Assembly: GCA_021234155.1 (NCBI GenBank)
Contig: JAJEKV010000017.1
Coordinates: forward strand, 17,992,372 to 18,056,371
Reading direction: 5' to 3'
Source of the DNA: Isoetes taiwanensis
Taxonomy: Eukaryota; Streptophyta; Lycopodiopsida; Isoetales; Isoetaceae
Length of the DNA: 64,000 bases
Numbering within the stretch: the first letter of the stretch is position 1; every line of letters begins with the position of its first letter. The translations under genes and the position numbers were made by a program. Of this stretch, positions 53,681-63,414 are shown piece by piece. The notes under the pieces are model-generated. The model was given only the letters and a program-made list of their open reading frames with translations. It made no database searches and was not told the origin of the DNA.

Positions 53681-55389
53681 TGTGACGTCCCCCACTCGCA
53701 TACGGTGCCCTCACCGTATACAAACAGGAGTTCATCCCCCATACCAGCTCCATGCTAATACAGGGCCCTCCACGTGACACTGCAACCGTGACGGGTTCCA
53801 GTGGGAAGAGTGGAAGGGTCATTGCACCCCGTCTCCCTCAGGGCCTACCTAGCTGCGGAAGCGTAAACATACATGTCAGTAGCACATACATCAACATCAT
53901 ATGACCATCACGAAGGATGGTCCTCCACATATCTGCATAGACAAAGATCAGCACATCACATAGGGAATCCTACCCAAGGCTCAGACTCAAAGGGATGACT
54001 GACGGCTTGGGTCTCCAGAGTTCATTGCAGACAGAATTCATGGCAATGGATTTGGCTGGCATAAGAACATGGCCTAGGGTTGTCCACTCCATCCGCCCCT
54101 CCTGTGCACACTTTGCAGAGTAGGTTGAAAAGTGTTGGGACCTGACTGTAGCCCGCCGGATGCATAGCCAAGGGGGCTATATCCTGGGTTACATCTCCCC
54201 AGTTCCGATGGGGCAGGTAGGGATTTCTCCCTCCAGAGATCTACAATGCTGACTCAAGGTGACTAGAGGGCCACTGCCCGTATTCGACTTGAACTCAATG
54301 GAAGGTCATATTCACCACCTCACGAGTGTCGAGCCCATGCCTTGCCCACACGCAGTGGCAAGCCATTAGACCTAGTCACAGTGACCCCCGGCAGTCTTTA
54401 CACACCAGAGGGGTCGTTCAAGAGTCAGAACATGAACCTCCTTATAAGCCAGTCTGGCCCCTTCACCCACAACCAGGTGTGGCTCTTGTGCACAGGCCGC
54501 ATCTACAGTGTGCTAGAGAGGCTACTCTAGGAGCATCAACTATAAAGCTTTAGGTCTCTACCCCCCTTCCCAATACAAGGAGTTCACAGAGATACATCAT
54601 CCATATACATCACAGAAGAACTAAAGAACAAGATCTAATCTATATCATAGAGTTAGGTTCTTTAGTTAGAATCTGCTATCTAGAGTTCTAGAGGGCTGCT
54701 ATGGGCAATTTAAGAGGCTAAACCTACTGATTCGATGGCTGAAATGGGGTTTAGACTACTAAATTGCCTAAATACCTGATCCTTGAGTTCCTCCTCCTGA
54801 CCTGAACTCGACCATCCTGCTGAAAGGCTCGAATCAAGGAAAACTAATGATGCAGTTCTCTCAGACAGAGTCTGGGAGGCGGTTTTGGCTCTTGAGGCAG
54901 CCAAAACGGAGCTCTAAAACCCTAGAAACGAAAATGGGCAAGTTAGGGTTCTCCTACTTAAATAGACAGGGGGGTGGCTAGGGTTTCCAATTATCCCCTT
55001 TAGGCATGTGGGATAATTGGGAAAAGGGCCCACTTGCCTTTAAGGGCTAGGTGGCCAAATGTGCCCACATGGAAATGTGTGCACCCAAATGTGCTCACAT
55101 GGAAATGTGTGCACATTAATGAATGTGTACATTGGAAAATGTGCACATTAATTGCACCTATGGGTATGGCCCACTTGGCATCAAGTGGCCACATGGAAAT
55201 GTGTGCCCACATTAATGTGTACATTGGAAAATGTGCACATTAATACTAATGCACCTTCTTAGCAAGTTGCCCCCTAGGGGCTACCCACTTGGCTACACGT
55301 TGGCGTACACGCCGTCGCCGGTGGCGGTACGCAGCGTGGCGTGGCATTACAATATACGCCCCGGAGCGTATATTTGGCGGAACGCCATT
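53681..55389 (-). mobile_element. Solo LTR (family 1), nested in Harbinger transposase
   Basis: About 1709 bp starting TGTGACGTCCCC on the plus strand. It is homologous in reverse to the solo LTR at 11306-12741, with the common block around 54070-54135 and the end region around 53690-53950. The far end (GGAACGCCATT) is a mutated form of the expected ...AACGTCACA. GACTT flanks both sides. On its own sense (minus) strand a TATA-like CTATTTAAG lies at about 54957-54965, with a leader downstream of it. Near 55040-55240 it holds repeats of 'cacatggaaatgtgtgcaca'. Some plus-strand frames (54326-54553, for example) are incidental. Confidence 0.88.
55035..55245. repeat. Subrepeats inside the second solo LTR
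   Basis: Four diverged units of 'cacatggaaatgtgtgcac' alternate with 'acattggaaaatgtgcacat'. They are located in the U3-like part of the LTR (minus sense), so possible enhancer repeats. Confidence 0.8.
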
Positions 55390-56415
55390 GACTTTGTTCA
55401 TTCCGCGGAATGCCGATTAAAGAACCTATACATTTGTTAGCCATCTTTTGAACGTATGAAGAAGTTGGCAGCTGAATTTGAGAGTGTACACGGGATACCT
55501 TTTGTTATTGGTGCGATTGACGGAAGTCACATACCCATCATTGCACCACCAAAGTCCTACCCCCAGGAATATTACAACCGTAAAGGCTTTCATTCCATTC
55601 TATTGCAGTTAATAGTATCGAAACATTGCTTGATTTGGGATTTTGATTTAGGCTGGCCAGGAAGTATACATGATTGGACGATGTTTCAAAGGTCAGCAGG
55701 AGGAAAGAAAATAATACATGAGGATATCAAGCCTTATTGTCTTGTGGGGATGCGGCTTATCCACCACGCAGCCTACATGCTTAGCCCATTTAAAGGCCAC
55801 AAGGATGGATTGTCAAGAGAAGAATACTATTGGAACTACGTGCAATCTAGAGAAGAATTGAGCTGAACGTGCATTTGGTCGCGTTTGAAGGCAAGATTCC
55901 AGATTTTACTAAAAAGAAATGACATGGATCTTGAAAACACTGCAGCTGCAGTGTCTGCTTGTTTAGTGTTGCATAACCTTTGTATCATTCACGCAGATGG
56001 ATTTGATGAAAGTTGGTCACAGGAGGCAACAAGAGAACTTGAACTCTCAATTGATCACGAGAAACACTTGCAGAGTAGAAAGAAAGCCCGTAACAATGAT
56101 GGAAGCATAAGCAATTTGAGTGCTTCATCTGAAATTCTAAACTATTGCCAGTATGGTTTGTACAAGCTTCATGGAACCTGTCTGACAGTGGAAGAGGCCA
56201 TGTCCAGGACTTTGGATGGACAAAATGAGCAGCTTCAAATTGCTGAGGACATAAATGTTGCAACAGGCAATGCTGCTAGGAGGAATGCTATTGCACGCTC
56301 ATTGTTCCAAAACAGGACCCAGGAACTAGTCAGGCAACAAGCTAACGCTAATGATGCCACGAAGCGTGTGGCAGAACAATTTGGTGTGGAGACATCCAGC
56401 TCTGATAGCATTTAA

Positions 56416-58174
56416 AGTAATGCGTATCACTTCTAAAATCAATAAGTGTTCTTTGTTATATATTTTTATTATGTTCTTTATGCTTATTTTCACCTGCAAG
56501 CTTTTTTATGTTATGGAGAAAAACAGTTATGGAGGCATATCTTGCTGCCCATAAATATTGTAGTAAATGTATTTGGTGCAGCAAATGAAAGGCTCTACGG
56601 GGACTTAATTGAATATCTGAGCTTTGTTATCTGGCAGGCACTTTAAACAGGTTTATAGCTGCTGCAAATTCGTCCATTTGGCAGTAGCAAAACATCTTTG
56701 ACAATTGCTGTCCCATTTCAGGATTCTTATGCTCCCATAGATATCATTGCAGTTATAATGTCATTAAGTAGAATGCAAAAAACAAGAATCCTGTTCATTA
56801 CAAACCTGATCAGAAGAGCCGGATTATTGTTCATGCAAAAAACAAACCATCCTGTTCATAAATTACCTTCCCTTATTAATAGAGACAAAATCAGCACTCT
56901 AGAAATGGTGTTTTCTTATGCATCTCAATTGTATCATCTTACTTCCCAATGAAATATGCTACCAGCTTGCCATAGAGTCCACCAACCAATCATCAAAGAA
57001 CTCTACTACAAAACTCAACCACAAACACATATGCACCAGAAAATAACCTGTATACCATACCCATCAGCCCCGACCATAACCAAAAGCCACCTGCCTACCT
57101 AATCAACCCAATCTAAGGCCCATTATGACACCAATCTACAGCCCATTATGCCTCCAAGCGCTGCCCACTACTCTATCATACCTAGACCAGCAATAACAAG
57201 CACACTTGAACAAAAGCAGCAGACTTAGCCAAGCCTTTATGCATCTCCACGAAACTGCATACCCTCAGAGCACATATCCAATCACACAACCTACAGACCC
57301 AGCAGGACTAAAGACCAACTTACCAACTCCGGAAGGCAATAAGCACCATACATATACTGCAGTCCAGCCCATGAACAGCAGTTCCATCAGATTATTTAAG
57401 CCATTAATGTACATGTGACAGCATGATAATATAGTCTTACGTTCATACTCCATATGCTATCTCCAGAAAACAAATGAAACACCTATCGTAGCTTCACAAA
57501 ATATAGTACATGTAATTGAACCATACAATAATCTTAAGTTCTACTCCAGATAACGATTCTCCAACACAAAGAACAACCCATCAATCAACCATCCACTGAA
57601 CAATCCAGATTATCAACATACAAACAATACTATCCAGCCAGTAATCCGCAGTACCATTAACTGTTAAAGTAACTATTAAAGAGTTGCTCAAGTAACTATT
57701 AACTGTAAACACTGGAAACATCTATCCCGGCCTTATCACAATCAGTAATGCCCATGGTTTACTGTTGGAATTCAGATGCTTACAACATAACTATAAAAGA
57801 CCAACAGGTCTGAAACTCCATTTAGCATAATAGGTTAGCAGCAGTCCAAGAGGACCTGTCACGATGGAGACAGAATGAATATTTCTGAACAGAAATCATA
57901 ACTTTTCAAAACCATGGCACATTTGAAACTGAGTAAAGGCTTGAATATTAACTTCAAGAGTAGTACATCATGTTAAACTACGGGTCCAACAGGCCCAGAA
58001 AGTACATGAAAACAAATCTGACCATCCGGTCATCATAATGGAATGGATTACAATGAAATGAATTAATCAAGTTCCATGACATCAAATTTTGTCAATGAGA
58101 CGGTCAATGGAGGCACCAATGCCCTTCAGAACCAATAACTTTTCTGCTTCTGCTTGCTTCAAAGTCTCATTCAA
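56416..58174. other. Harbinger internal spacer, no gene
   Basis: The 3' ends of both transposon genes lie at its borders. The rest is AT-rich, with many A/C-rich stretches near 56960-57660 and no supported frame. Confidence 0.6.
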
Positions 58175-59194
58175 TTATTTTCCCTGCTCCAACAAGTCTT
58201 CCATTACCTGAAGCGAAGCTTGTTTTTTGCTCCTTTTAGAAGAAGAGGAATTTGGAGTTTCCTTTTTCACTTGCACGTTTTCTCGTGCAACATCTTGAAC
58301 TGTTTCTTGTGCAGTATCTCCTATCTCTGATTCATTATCTTCCTCAATTGCACCAGCATGAACGTGTTTCCGGACATTGGCTCTCTCACCAAAATAGCTA
58401 TCTATTAAACTGTAATATGGACAGCTTTCTCTTCTATCATTTCTGGAAACACTATTCCAGGTGACATCAGCCTGGTATTGTCTGAACACGTACTGAAATT
58501 TTTTTCTGCAAGCTTTGGCATCTTTTTTAAAATCAGGACACGTAGCCACAACCTTTGCATGCACCTTTCCCCACAAACTTGTTCCCGTGCTCGTTCCCTG
58601 CTTTGGTCTCTCAAGGAATTGTCTATTCATTTCACAACGGGCATGTAATAGAGCAACAACATGCTTCTCTTGCCATGGTTTACCTGCATCGTCATCGTCT
58701 TCACTCGATTCTATTTCCACAGTAGAGGTTTTAGGGACAGCGGGCCTCTTGTTTTTCTTCTTCGCAGCATCTTTCTTTGGCTCACTATTTCTAGTCTTTC
58801 TACCTTTAGCTGCTGCAGGAGTGAAATCTGTAGAAGGTGGTGGTGCGGATGAATGTGTAATATTAGGATGCTGAGAAAAATCTGAGTGGGCTGCAGATCC
58901 AGGAGGTAAGAGGGAAAAGTAGCCTGCAGTAGCAGCAGTAGAGTGCATTACAGGAGCAGGATGCATGGAAACACCTGTTCTAGTAGCTGTGGCCTCAGCA
59001 TTATTGATAGTGTTTTGGTGAGGATTGAAACAAGGGATAGGAGTCCGTCTGGCAATGAATTGATGCATGGAATTTGCAAATGATGGCTGGCTAGGCTGGG
59101 AAGTGGCACTGAATGCAGGGTACTGGGTGGCTTGTATTTGCGAGAACTGATCATCCTGAGTGCTAGGAACAATCTCATACTGACTAAAATCCAT
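58175..59194 (-). CDS. Harbinger Myb/SANT-like DNA-binding protein
   Basis: 339 codons from ATG 59194 (MDFSQYEIVPSTQDDQFSQI), chosen because the plus 5' part of the frame (59266-59195) is hydrophobic and unlike the family. The N-terminal half is Pro/Ser/Gln-rich. Basic region: KGRKTRNSEPKKDAAKKKNK, a nuclear signal. Acidic patch: EIESSEDDDDAGK. The Myb/SANT-like domain, about residues 185-275, has WQEKHVVALLHARCEMNRQF, then LWGKVHAKVVATCPDFKKDA and ACRKKFQYVFRQYQADVTWN (regularly spaced Trp and basic residues). The C-terminus is charged, ending DLLEQGK. In this superfamily the Myb-like protein binds subterminal repeats and brings the nuclease to the ends. No frame break is seen, so this gene is better preserved than its partner. 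Confidence 0.85.
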   Translation of the reverse strand: MDFSQYEIVPSTQDDQFSQIQATQYPAFSATSQPSQPSFANSMHQFIARRTPIPCFNPHQNTINNAEATATRTGVSMHPAPVMHSTAATAGYFSLLPPGSAAHSDFSQHPNITHSSAPPPSTDFTPAAAKGRKTRNSEPKKDAAKKKNKRPAVPKTSTVEIESSEDDDDAGKPWQEKHVVALLHARCEMNRQFLERPKQGTSTGTSLWGKVHAKVVATCPDFKKDAKACRKKFQYVFRQYQADVTWNSVSRNDRRESCPYYSLIDSYFGERANVRKHVHAGAIEEDNESEIGDTAQETVQDVARENVQVKKETPNSSSSKRSKKQASLQVMEDLLEQGK

Positions 59195-59399
59195 CTGGAC
59201 AATGAACACATGCGAATGCAACACAATGACTTGATGATTCGTGAATGCAAAAATGAAAATTGACAATCATACCTGTGAAAGAAATGTGGATGCTGAAATC
59301 ACAGAGACGCTGATGATGAAGAGAAGCGCGAATTGGAGCGGTGAAAGATTGTTGCCGAAACAGCTCCCGCCAAGGCCATCACCCAAGGATTGTTCCACA

Positions 59400-59605
59400 T
59401 CAGCACTCTCTTGATGATATGGCATGGTGCCCAAGCTTTGGGCACCCGCTTTGGTGCGACCGAAAATCGACCGTGTGCCCAAGTCGAAGCCCAGATTTGG
59501 GCATGTTAGTGTGATAGATGCATGTGCCCAACATGTCCACGTGTACAATTTTGATAAGAGAGGGAAGTTTTTATTGATGGCCGGGCACCTGGTGTGATTT
59601 CGGCC
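59400..59605 (-). promoter_or_regulatory. Harbinger right end with GTGCCCA motifs
   Basis: The terminal inverted repeat (59581-59605) and several GTGCCCA(A/G) words (about 59428, 59471, 59526), matched by GGGCAAGTGCCCA near 52595 at the other end. Likely binding sites for the Myb-like protein, and the promoter side of its gene; inferred from family knowledge. Confidence 0.5.
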
Positions 59606-59769
59606 TATTTTGTGCCATACGGAGAGCATTTTTTATATGTGGGTATGAGGTGTATAGTTGTCAACCCTCCATTTAGCATATTCATGAGAGTGCCAATCTA
59701 ACGGTTGCAAGTGCTTCATTGGTACAATTTAGCAGTCATCATTTAAAAGCTATTCCAAGGGTTTCGAAG

Positions 59770-59793
59770 ATGGCGGGAACTTCTCCTTTGTGA
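59770..59793 (+). promoter_or_regulatory. Seven-codon upstream ORF overlapping the main start
   Basis: ATG 59770 reads M-A-G-T-S-P-L and stops at TGA 59791-59793. The final A of the stop is the first base of the main ATG (59793), giving TGATG. Such stop-start overlap permits termination-reinitiation and usually limits translation of the main frame. The transcription start is unknown, so whether the uORF is in the mRNA is inference. Confidence 0.55.
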
Positions 59794-61352
59794 TGGCTAG
59801 TAAGAAGCGCCAGCGTGACGCCTCCACTTCCGACAACGATCCTAGACCAGTTATCGTGTTTGCTCATGGAGCAGGAGCACCTTCCTCCTCTCCCTGGATG
59901 CTCAGGTGCCCCTTTCATGCATCTCTATGTCGAATCTAAATTTATCTCATGTCGCTTGATTTTTTGTAAAAAAAATTCAATCTTCTGCAGATGGAAGCAG
60001 TTGTTGGAATCGAATACCAATGCGGTAGCAGTGATGACCTTTGATTATCCATGTAAGATGTATGGCAGAATGGTGAAAGAGCATTTTGCTGTTATGAATA
60101 TAAATGGGGTTTTTCCAGATTGTGCGGGAGGAAAGAAGGGTGCCCCTCCAAAGGCAGAGAAATTGATAGAACCACATTTGCAAGAGGTGAAGAAGGCAGC
60201 CAGTCAGTATCCTGGACATCCAGTGGTGCTTGTTGGGAAGTCAATGGGCTCCAGGTGCGTCTTTTTAACAAACAAAGCAAACATTTTTTTTGTGGAAACA
60301 TGCCTTTCCATTCGTTTCTATTCTGATTTTGTAAATCATTTCCCTCACTAGTCATATTTCCTGCTTCCAAAATTTCTGATCTTGTAAATCGTTTTTGCAA
60401 CTTCTTACCAGATTTTTGCACCTATGGTTCTCTTATTGCCCTCTTTCCATATGCTTATTGCGTGTTCTTGCATCTTTAAATGTGTAGGTGACAATCTTTT
60501 ATTGAAGGGTTAACATGCTATCTATGCTTGAAAGTTTACAATCTGGTTATGGAGTCCATACTCCATATGAGCTTTGCATTTCATGGGCATTCTGGTTCTC
60601 ATCATCTTGCTATTGATGTTATAAATATGATGCCTATTATTCCATCAAAGCATGTTCAAGGTTCTCAGCTGTATACCAAAGCTTCTTGGCACTACTCTAT
60701 ATATTGTATCAGAATGTGGTTTGGAAATGTCAAATTTTGATGTTGGTCTATAGCTGACATGCAGGCTGATAGAGCTTACAATGCATAAAGTGTCTTATAT
60801 AAATCATGTTTATATTTATAAGTTTTGGACCTGCAGGGTCAGTTGCATGGTTGCTGGACATAAAGATGTTGAAGTGGCTGCAGTGATATGCTTTGGGTAC
60901 CCATTAAAGGTCAGCACGTTCCCTTACCTAAACCATTTTCATATTGCAACCCATGTTTATCCTGCTTCACATATTTTGTACATCTAGGGAACAAAAGGAG
61001 CTCTTCGGGATCAGACATTATTTGATTTAGAAGTTCCAGTAATGTTTGTGCAGGTGATGAAGTTGACGTGACAATTTCTTCAATCTTGTAATTAATAAAT
61101 GTTGAAATAGTTGATCTTTTATTGCAGGGAACAAAAGATGGATTATGCCCTCTGGAAAAACTAGAAGAAGCCAGAAAAAAGATGACTGTCATGTCCACTC
61201 TTCATATAATTGAAGGAGGAGATCATTCTCTCAAAGTACCTGTAGGGGTTCTTAAAAAATGTAATGCATGTCAAAATGACATAGAACAGCAAGCTGTAAT
61301 TGCAGTTAGTGATTTTCTTAAAACTTTGCTCGGCACTTCTGCTAAAGTTTGA
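59793..61352 (+). CDS. Alpha/beta hydrolase, TEX30/KANSL3 type (intact, five exons)
   Basis: Exons 59793-59905, 59991-60254, 60837-60909, 60988-61053 and 61128-61352, all with GT-AG introns, join to 741 bp (246 residues). The protein starts MASKKRQRDASTSDNDPRPV. IVFAHGAGAPSSSPWM holds the oxyanion HG. TFDYP and VVLVGKSMGSR follow, the latter holding the nucleophile Ser in GKSMG. AAVICFGYPLK, EVPVMFVQGTKDGLCP (acid Asp) and IEGGDHSLKVP (catalytic His) complete the triad in order. This is the conserved small hydrolase family related to human TEX30 and the KANSL3 core; the substrate is unknown and some members may be scaffolds. The start was chosen because the first exon codes from there. The Harbinger right end is 187 bp upstream, so the promoter probably overlaps transposon DNA. 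No lesion was found. Confidence 0.92.
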
Positions 61353-61814
61353 ACTGCATCGTCACAAGGCATCCTTTTGTACATAAAATTTTCTCTGTAT
61401 AGCCTGAAGTCGTTTGTGTAAAATGATCATTGACAGTGATTCACTGCCTTTCCATCTCATATTTTTTACTTGACCGTTTGCCTTACGGTAATAACAACAA
61501 CAGACCAACTGGGCAAAATTATTTAGATGTTTATGAGTAGTCGCTTCTACCTATTTACGCTGGTGTCTCGGGAATGCGACATCAAGATCCACTCGAGCGG
61601 TCTTCCATGGGTTCGTTACACGCATTTTTACATTGTTATTTCCATTGTGAATATTTACATTGTTAATGATTTTTTACAATTGTCTTTGCGAATATTGCGA
61701 ATACAATTGATACATTAAAAGGATGAATATTCATGAAAGAACCTGCCCCTTTGTCAGCCGCAGGGTTGAAGCGCCCACTTTATTGGCTCCCGAAACTAAC
61801 TTGTCAGGCCAAAC
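61353..61814. other. 3' flank of hydrolase gene; no gene
   Basis: Probable 3' UTR ('acataaaattttctctgtat' at about 61380), then AT-rich DNA changing abruptly to GC-rich at about 61740. Confidence 0.5.
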
Positions 61815-62361
61815 GGGTTCGCCCAAGCGAATCCCGAAAATTCGCCCAAGCGAACCCGTCGGATTCGCCCAAGCGAACCCGCAAGGGACGTGGCGGGACC
61901 GATCGTGGGCTCATTCGCCTGCGTGGCATTGCTACCGGGTTCGCTTGGGCGAACCCAAACCGCAGTCAACTGAGGCAGTCAAGTGGGCGGTTTCGCATGT
62001 CAGATGTCAGTTTCGCATGGCAGGGCCCCGCCAGGTTCGCTTGGGCGAACCCACCTGCATGGCAGGGGGCAGGTCGATGAGGCGGCGGCGGGCGACGGTA
62101 CGGCGTACGAGGAACCCCACCGGGTTCGCTTAGGCGAACCCAAGGTCAGATCCGGAATCCTGCAGGTCGTACCCGATGTCGGTGGCAGGTCGTACCCACG
62201 ATGTCGTTTTGCATGGCAGGCCCCCCGCCGGGTTCGCTTGGGCGAACCCACCTGCATGGCAGGGGGCAGGACAATGACGCTTGGGCATAGGGATACGGCC
62301 GGGGGTCACGAGCGTATCCGTGACCCGGCCCAGCAGATGGAGGGTTCGCCCAGTCGAACCC
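61815..62361. repeat. Array of eight GGTTCGC...GCGAACC palindromes
   Basis: Near-identical 18-20-bp hairpins at 61815, 61839, 61861, 61937, 62034, 62122, 62230 and 62342. The stem is GGGTTCGC/GCGAACCC with a 4-base loop: CCAA in the first three, TTGG/TTAG in 61937-62230, and CCAG plus a stem change in the last. The first three are 22-24 bp apart, the others about 90-110 bp. A 64-bp block around the fifth copy (62007-62072) recurs around the seventh (62204-62269), a direct repeat of 197 bp. The GC-rich block lies in AT-rich surroundings. Open frames on both strands follow from the symmetry and are not evidence of a gene. Confidence 0.95.
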
Positions 62362-63410
62362 TCCACTCAAGCGAAGCATGCCCAATATTTTTCACTCCTT
62401 CAAGCGAACCTGAACTCCTACACCTTCAAGATTTCCACTTCTAGCTCGTTTGCAGATCGCTTGAAACTTCGTTCAAGTAAGGTTTTTACTTCTGGTTTTT
62501 ACTATGTGTGTATCATACTCTTGCCTTTTTGTAGTTTGAACTTATTCAACTGTATTTTAATAGTCATGTTCCCCTTTATTGTAGCTCTGCATGCTCTTCA
62601 AGAGCCTTCAAATATAAGATGCTAGTATCAATCATATCTTGTTCATTTTCTAGGGCTCCCATTTTGGAATATTCATTATAAGCTCTATGGACCCCCTTAC
62701 CAGCCTCAATTCTAAGCTGGTGTGCTCTTGTGCAGATGGGTGTAATTGTCTTACATTTCTTTTCTTCTAACATATACTCTTATACACACAAGGTCAATAT
62801 TCACAATGAATTGTCTTAACCTTTCCTGGGTTGTTGGCATCCCAAAGTCTAATGTGCAACAAGTAATCGGGTCTATAGTATTGTTTGCCTTATATATGAA
62901 TGGTTTCCATTAGTCCATCTCAATAGCAAACATTGATGTACTGCTCTTTCTAGCAAGCTTTATGTCATTATTTAGTGGCATAAAAGAAGTGGGGACACCA
63001 AGTCTACAAATCTGAAGCATTTCCCACTAAAATGAGATTGGTGATTGTGCCTTCCATGGCATCTCAAAATTATAATAGGAAAAAATTGAGAGAGAGCAAG
63101 TAAAGAGTTAATAATTTAATTTCAAGTCCAAATATACAATATGGAACTAGAAACTCCAACAATGCTACAAAATGTACTAATGCTATAATGGGTTTCCTTG
63201 GAGCCACCTTTGAAACATGCCCAATGCTTCAATAGGTTTGTACTCAGGTATTGCCCAATGCCCAATACCTTACAATAGGTTGTTATCGTGGCCGATGCAA
63301 ACATATATCTTTTCTTAGTCTTTTATAACCTTGATCCTAGTTTAGTTTGATCTTCAAACTACATGCCATGTAAATTGCATCCTAAGAAAATGGAAAAAAT
63401 AGCTCGACAT
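62362..63410. other. No recognised gene
   Basis: Half-palindromes (caagcgaac) persist to about 62410, and a possible splice donor (cgttcaag|taaggt) lies at 62478. A 65-codon minus-strand frame at 62576-62773 (TRAHQLRIEAGKGVHRAYNE) could be an exon fragment; I do not recognise it. The rest is AT-rich. Confidence 0.35.
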
Positions 63411-63414
63411 TAAA

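Larger units (their letters stand above)
53172..56415 (+). pseudogene. Harbinger transposase (DDE nuclease), split by a solo LTR
   Basis: The first part, 53172-53680, starts MDSGIGEGSSASVNALVERR and includes FKRRLRVSKQTFYYLCQELG, TPVEKRIMIALTRLATGDTL and GIADSYRVGYATVQMAVMDF (helix-turn-helix-like N-terminal region). A 1.7-kb LTR then interrupts it. The gene resumes at 55390 with the same DFV codons. It continues FERMKKLAAEFESVHGIPFV and IGAIDGSHIPIIAP (first Asp), WDFDLGWPGSIHDWTMFQRS (second Asp), AERAFGR (Glu; frameshift at about 55865), LKARFQILLKRNDMDLENTA and VSACLVLHNLC. Lesions are a TAG at 55438 where Trp is expected, a scrambled GDxAYP segment near 55745, and frameshifts around the Glu motif. 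The C-terminal tail is open to 56415. It worked with the Myb-like partner to cut the transposon ends. Confidence 0.92.
52544..59605. mobile_element. PIF/Harbinger DNA transposon with nested solo LTR
   Basis: The left end starts GGGCGAAATCACATTAGGGC and the right end, read inward, GGCCGAAATCACACCAGGTG. These are imperfect terminal inverted repeats of about 25 bp. The left flank is TTA (usual Harbinger target); the right flank is TAT, so the target duplication is not exact. Subterminal GTGCCCA words occur at both ends. The element carries the two diagnostic genes, a DDE nuclease (plus) and a Myb/SANT-like protein (minus), arranged convergently. Removing the 1.7-kb LTR insertion leaves about 5.35 kb, an ordinary size for the family. 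It is inactive in this copy because of stops, frameshifts and the insertion. Confidence 0.9.

Noticed and set aside
54326-54553. Plus-strand open frames in the middle of the Harbinger element
   Set aside because: They lie inside the solo LTR in antisense orientation and have no homology to known proteins.
61815-62361. CRISPR-like array of regularly repeated palindromes
   Set aside because: Spacing is irregular (22 to 110 bp), spacers are partly repeated, the context is plant nuclear DNA, and no Cas gene is present.
61815-62361. tRNA B-box (GGTTCG) copies suggesting tRNA genes or SINEs
   Set aside because: There is no A box at the right distance and no cloverleaf. GGTTCG is part of the palindrome.
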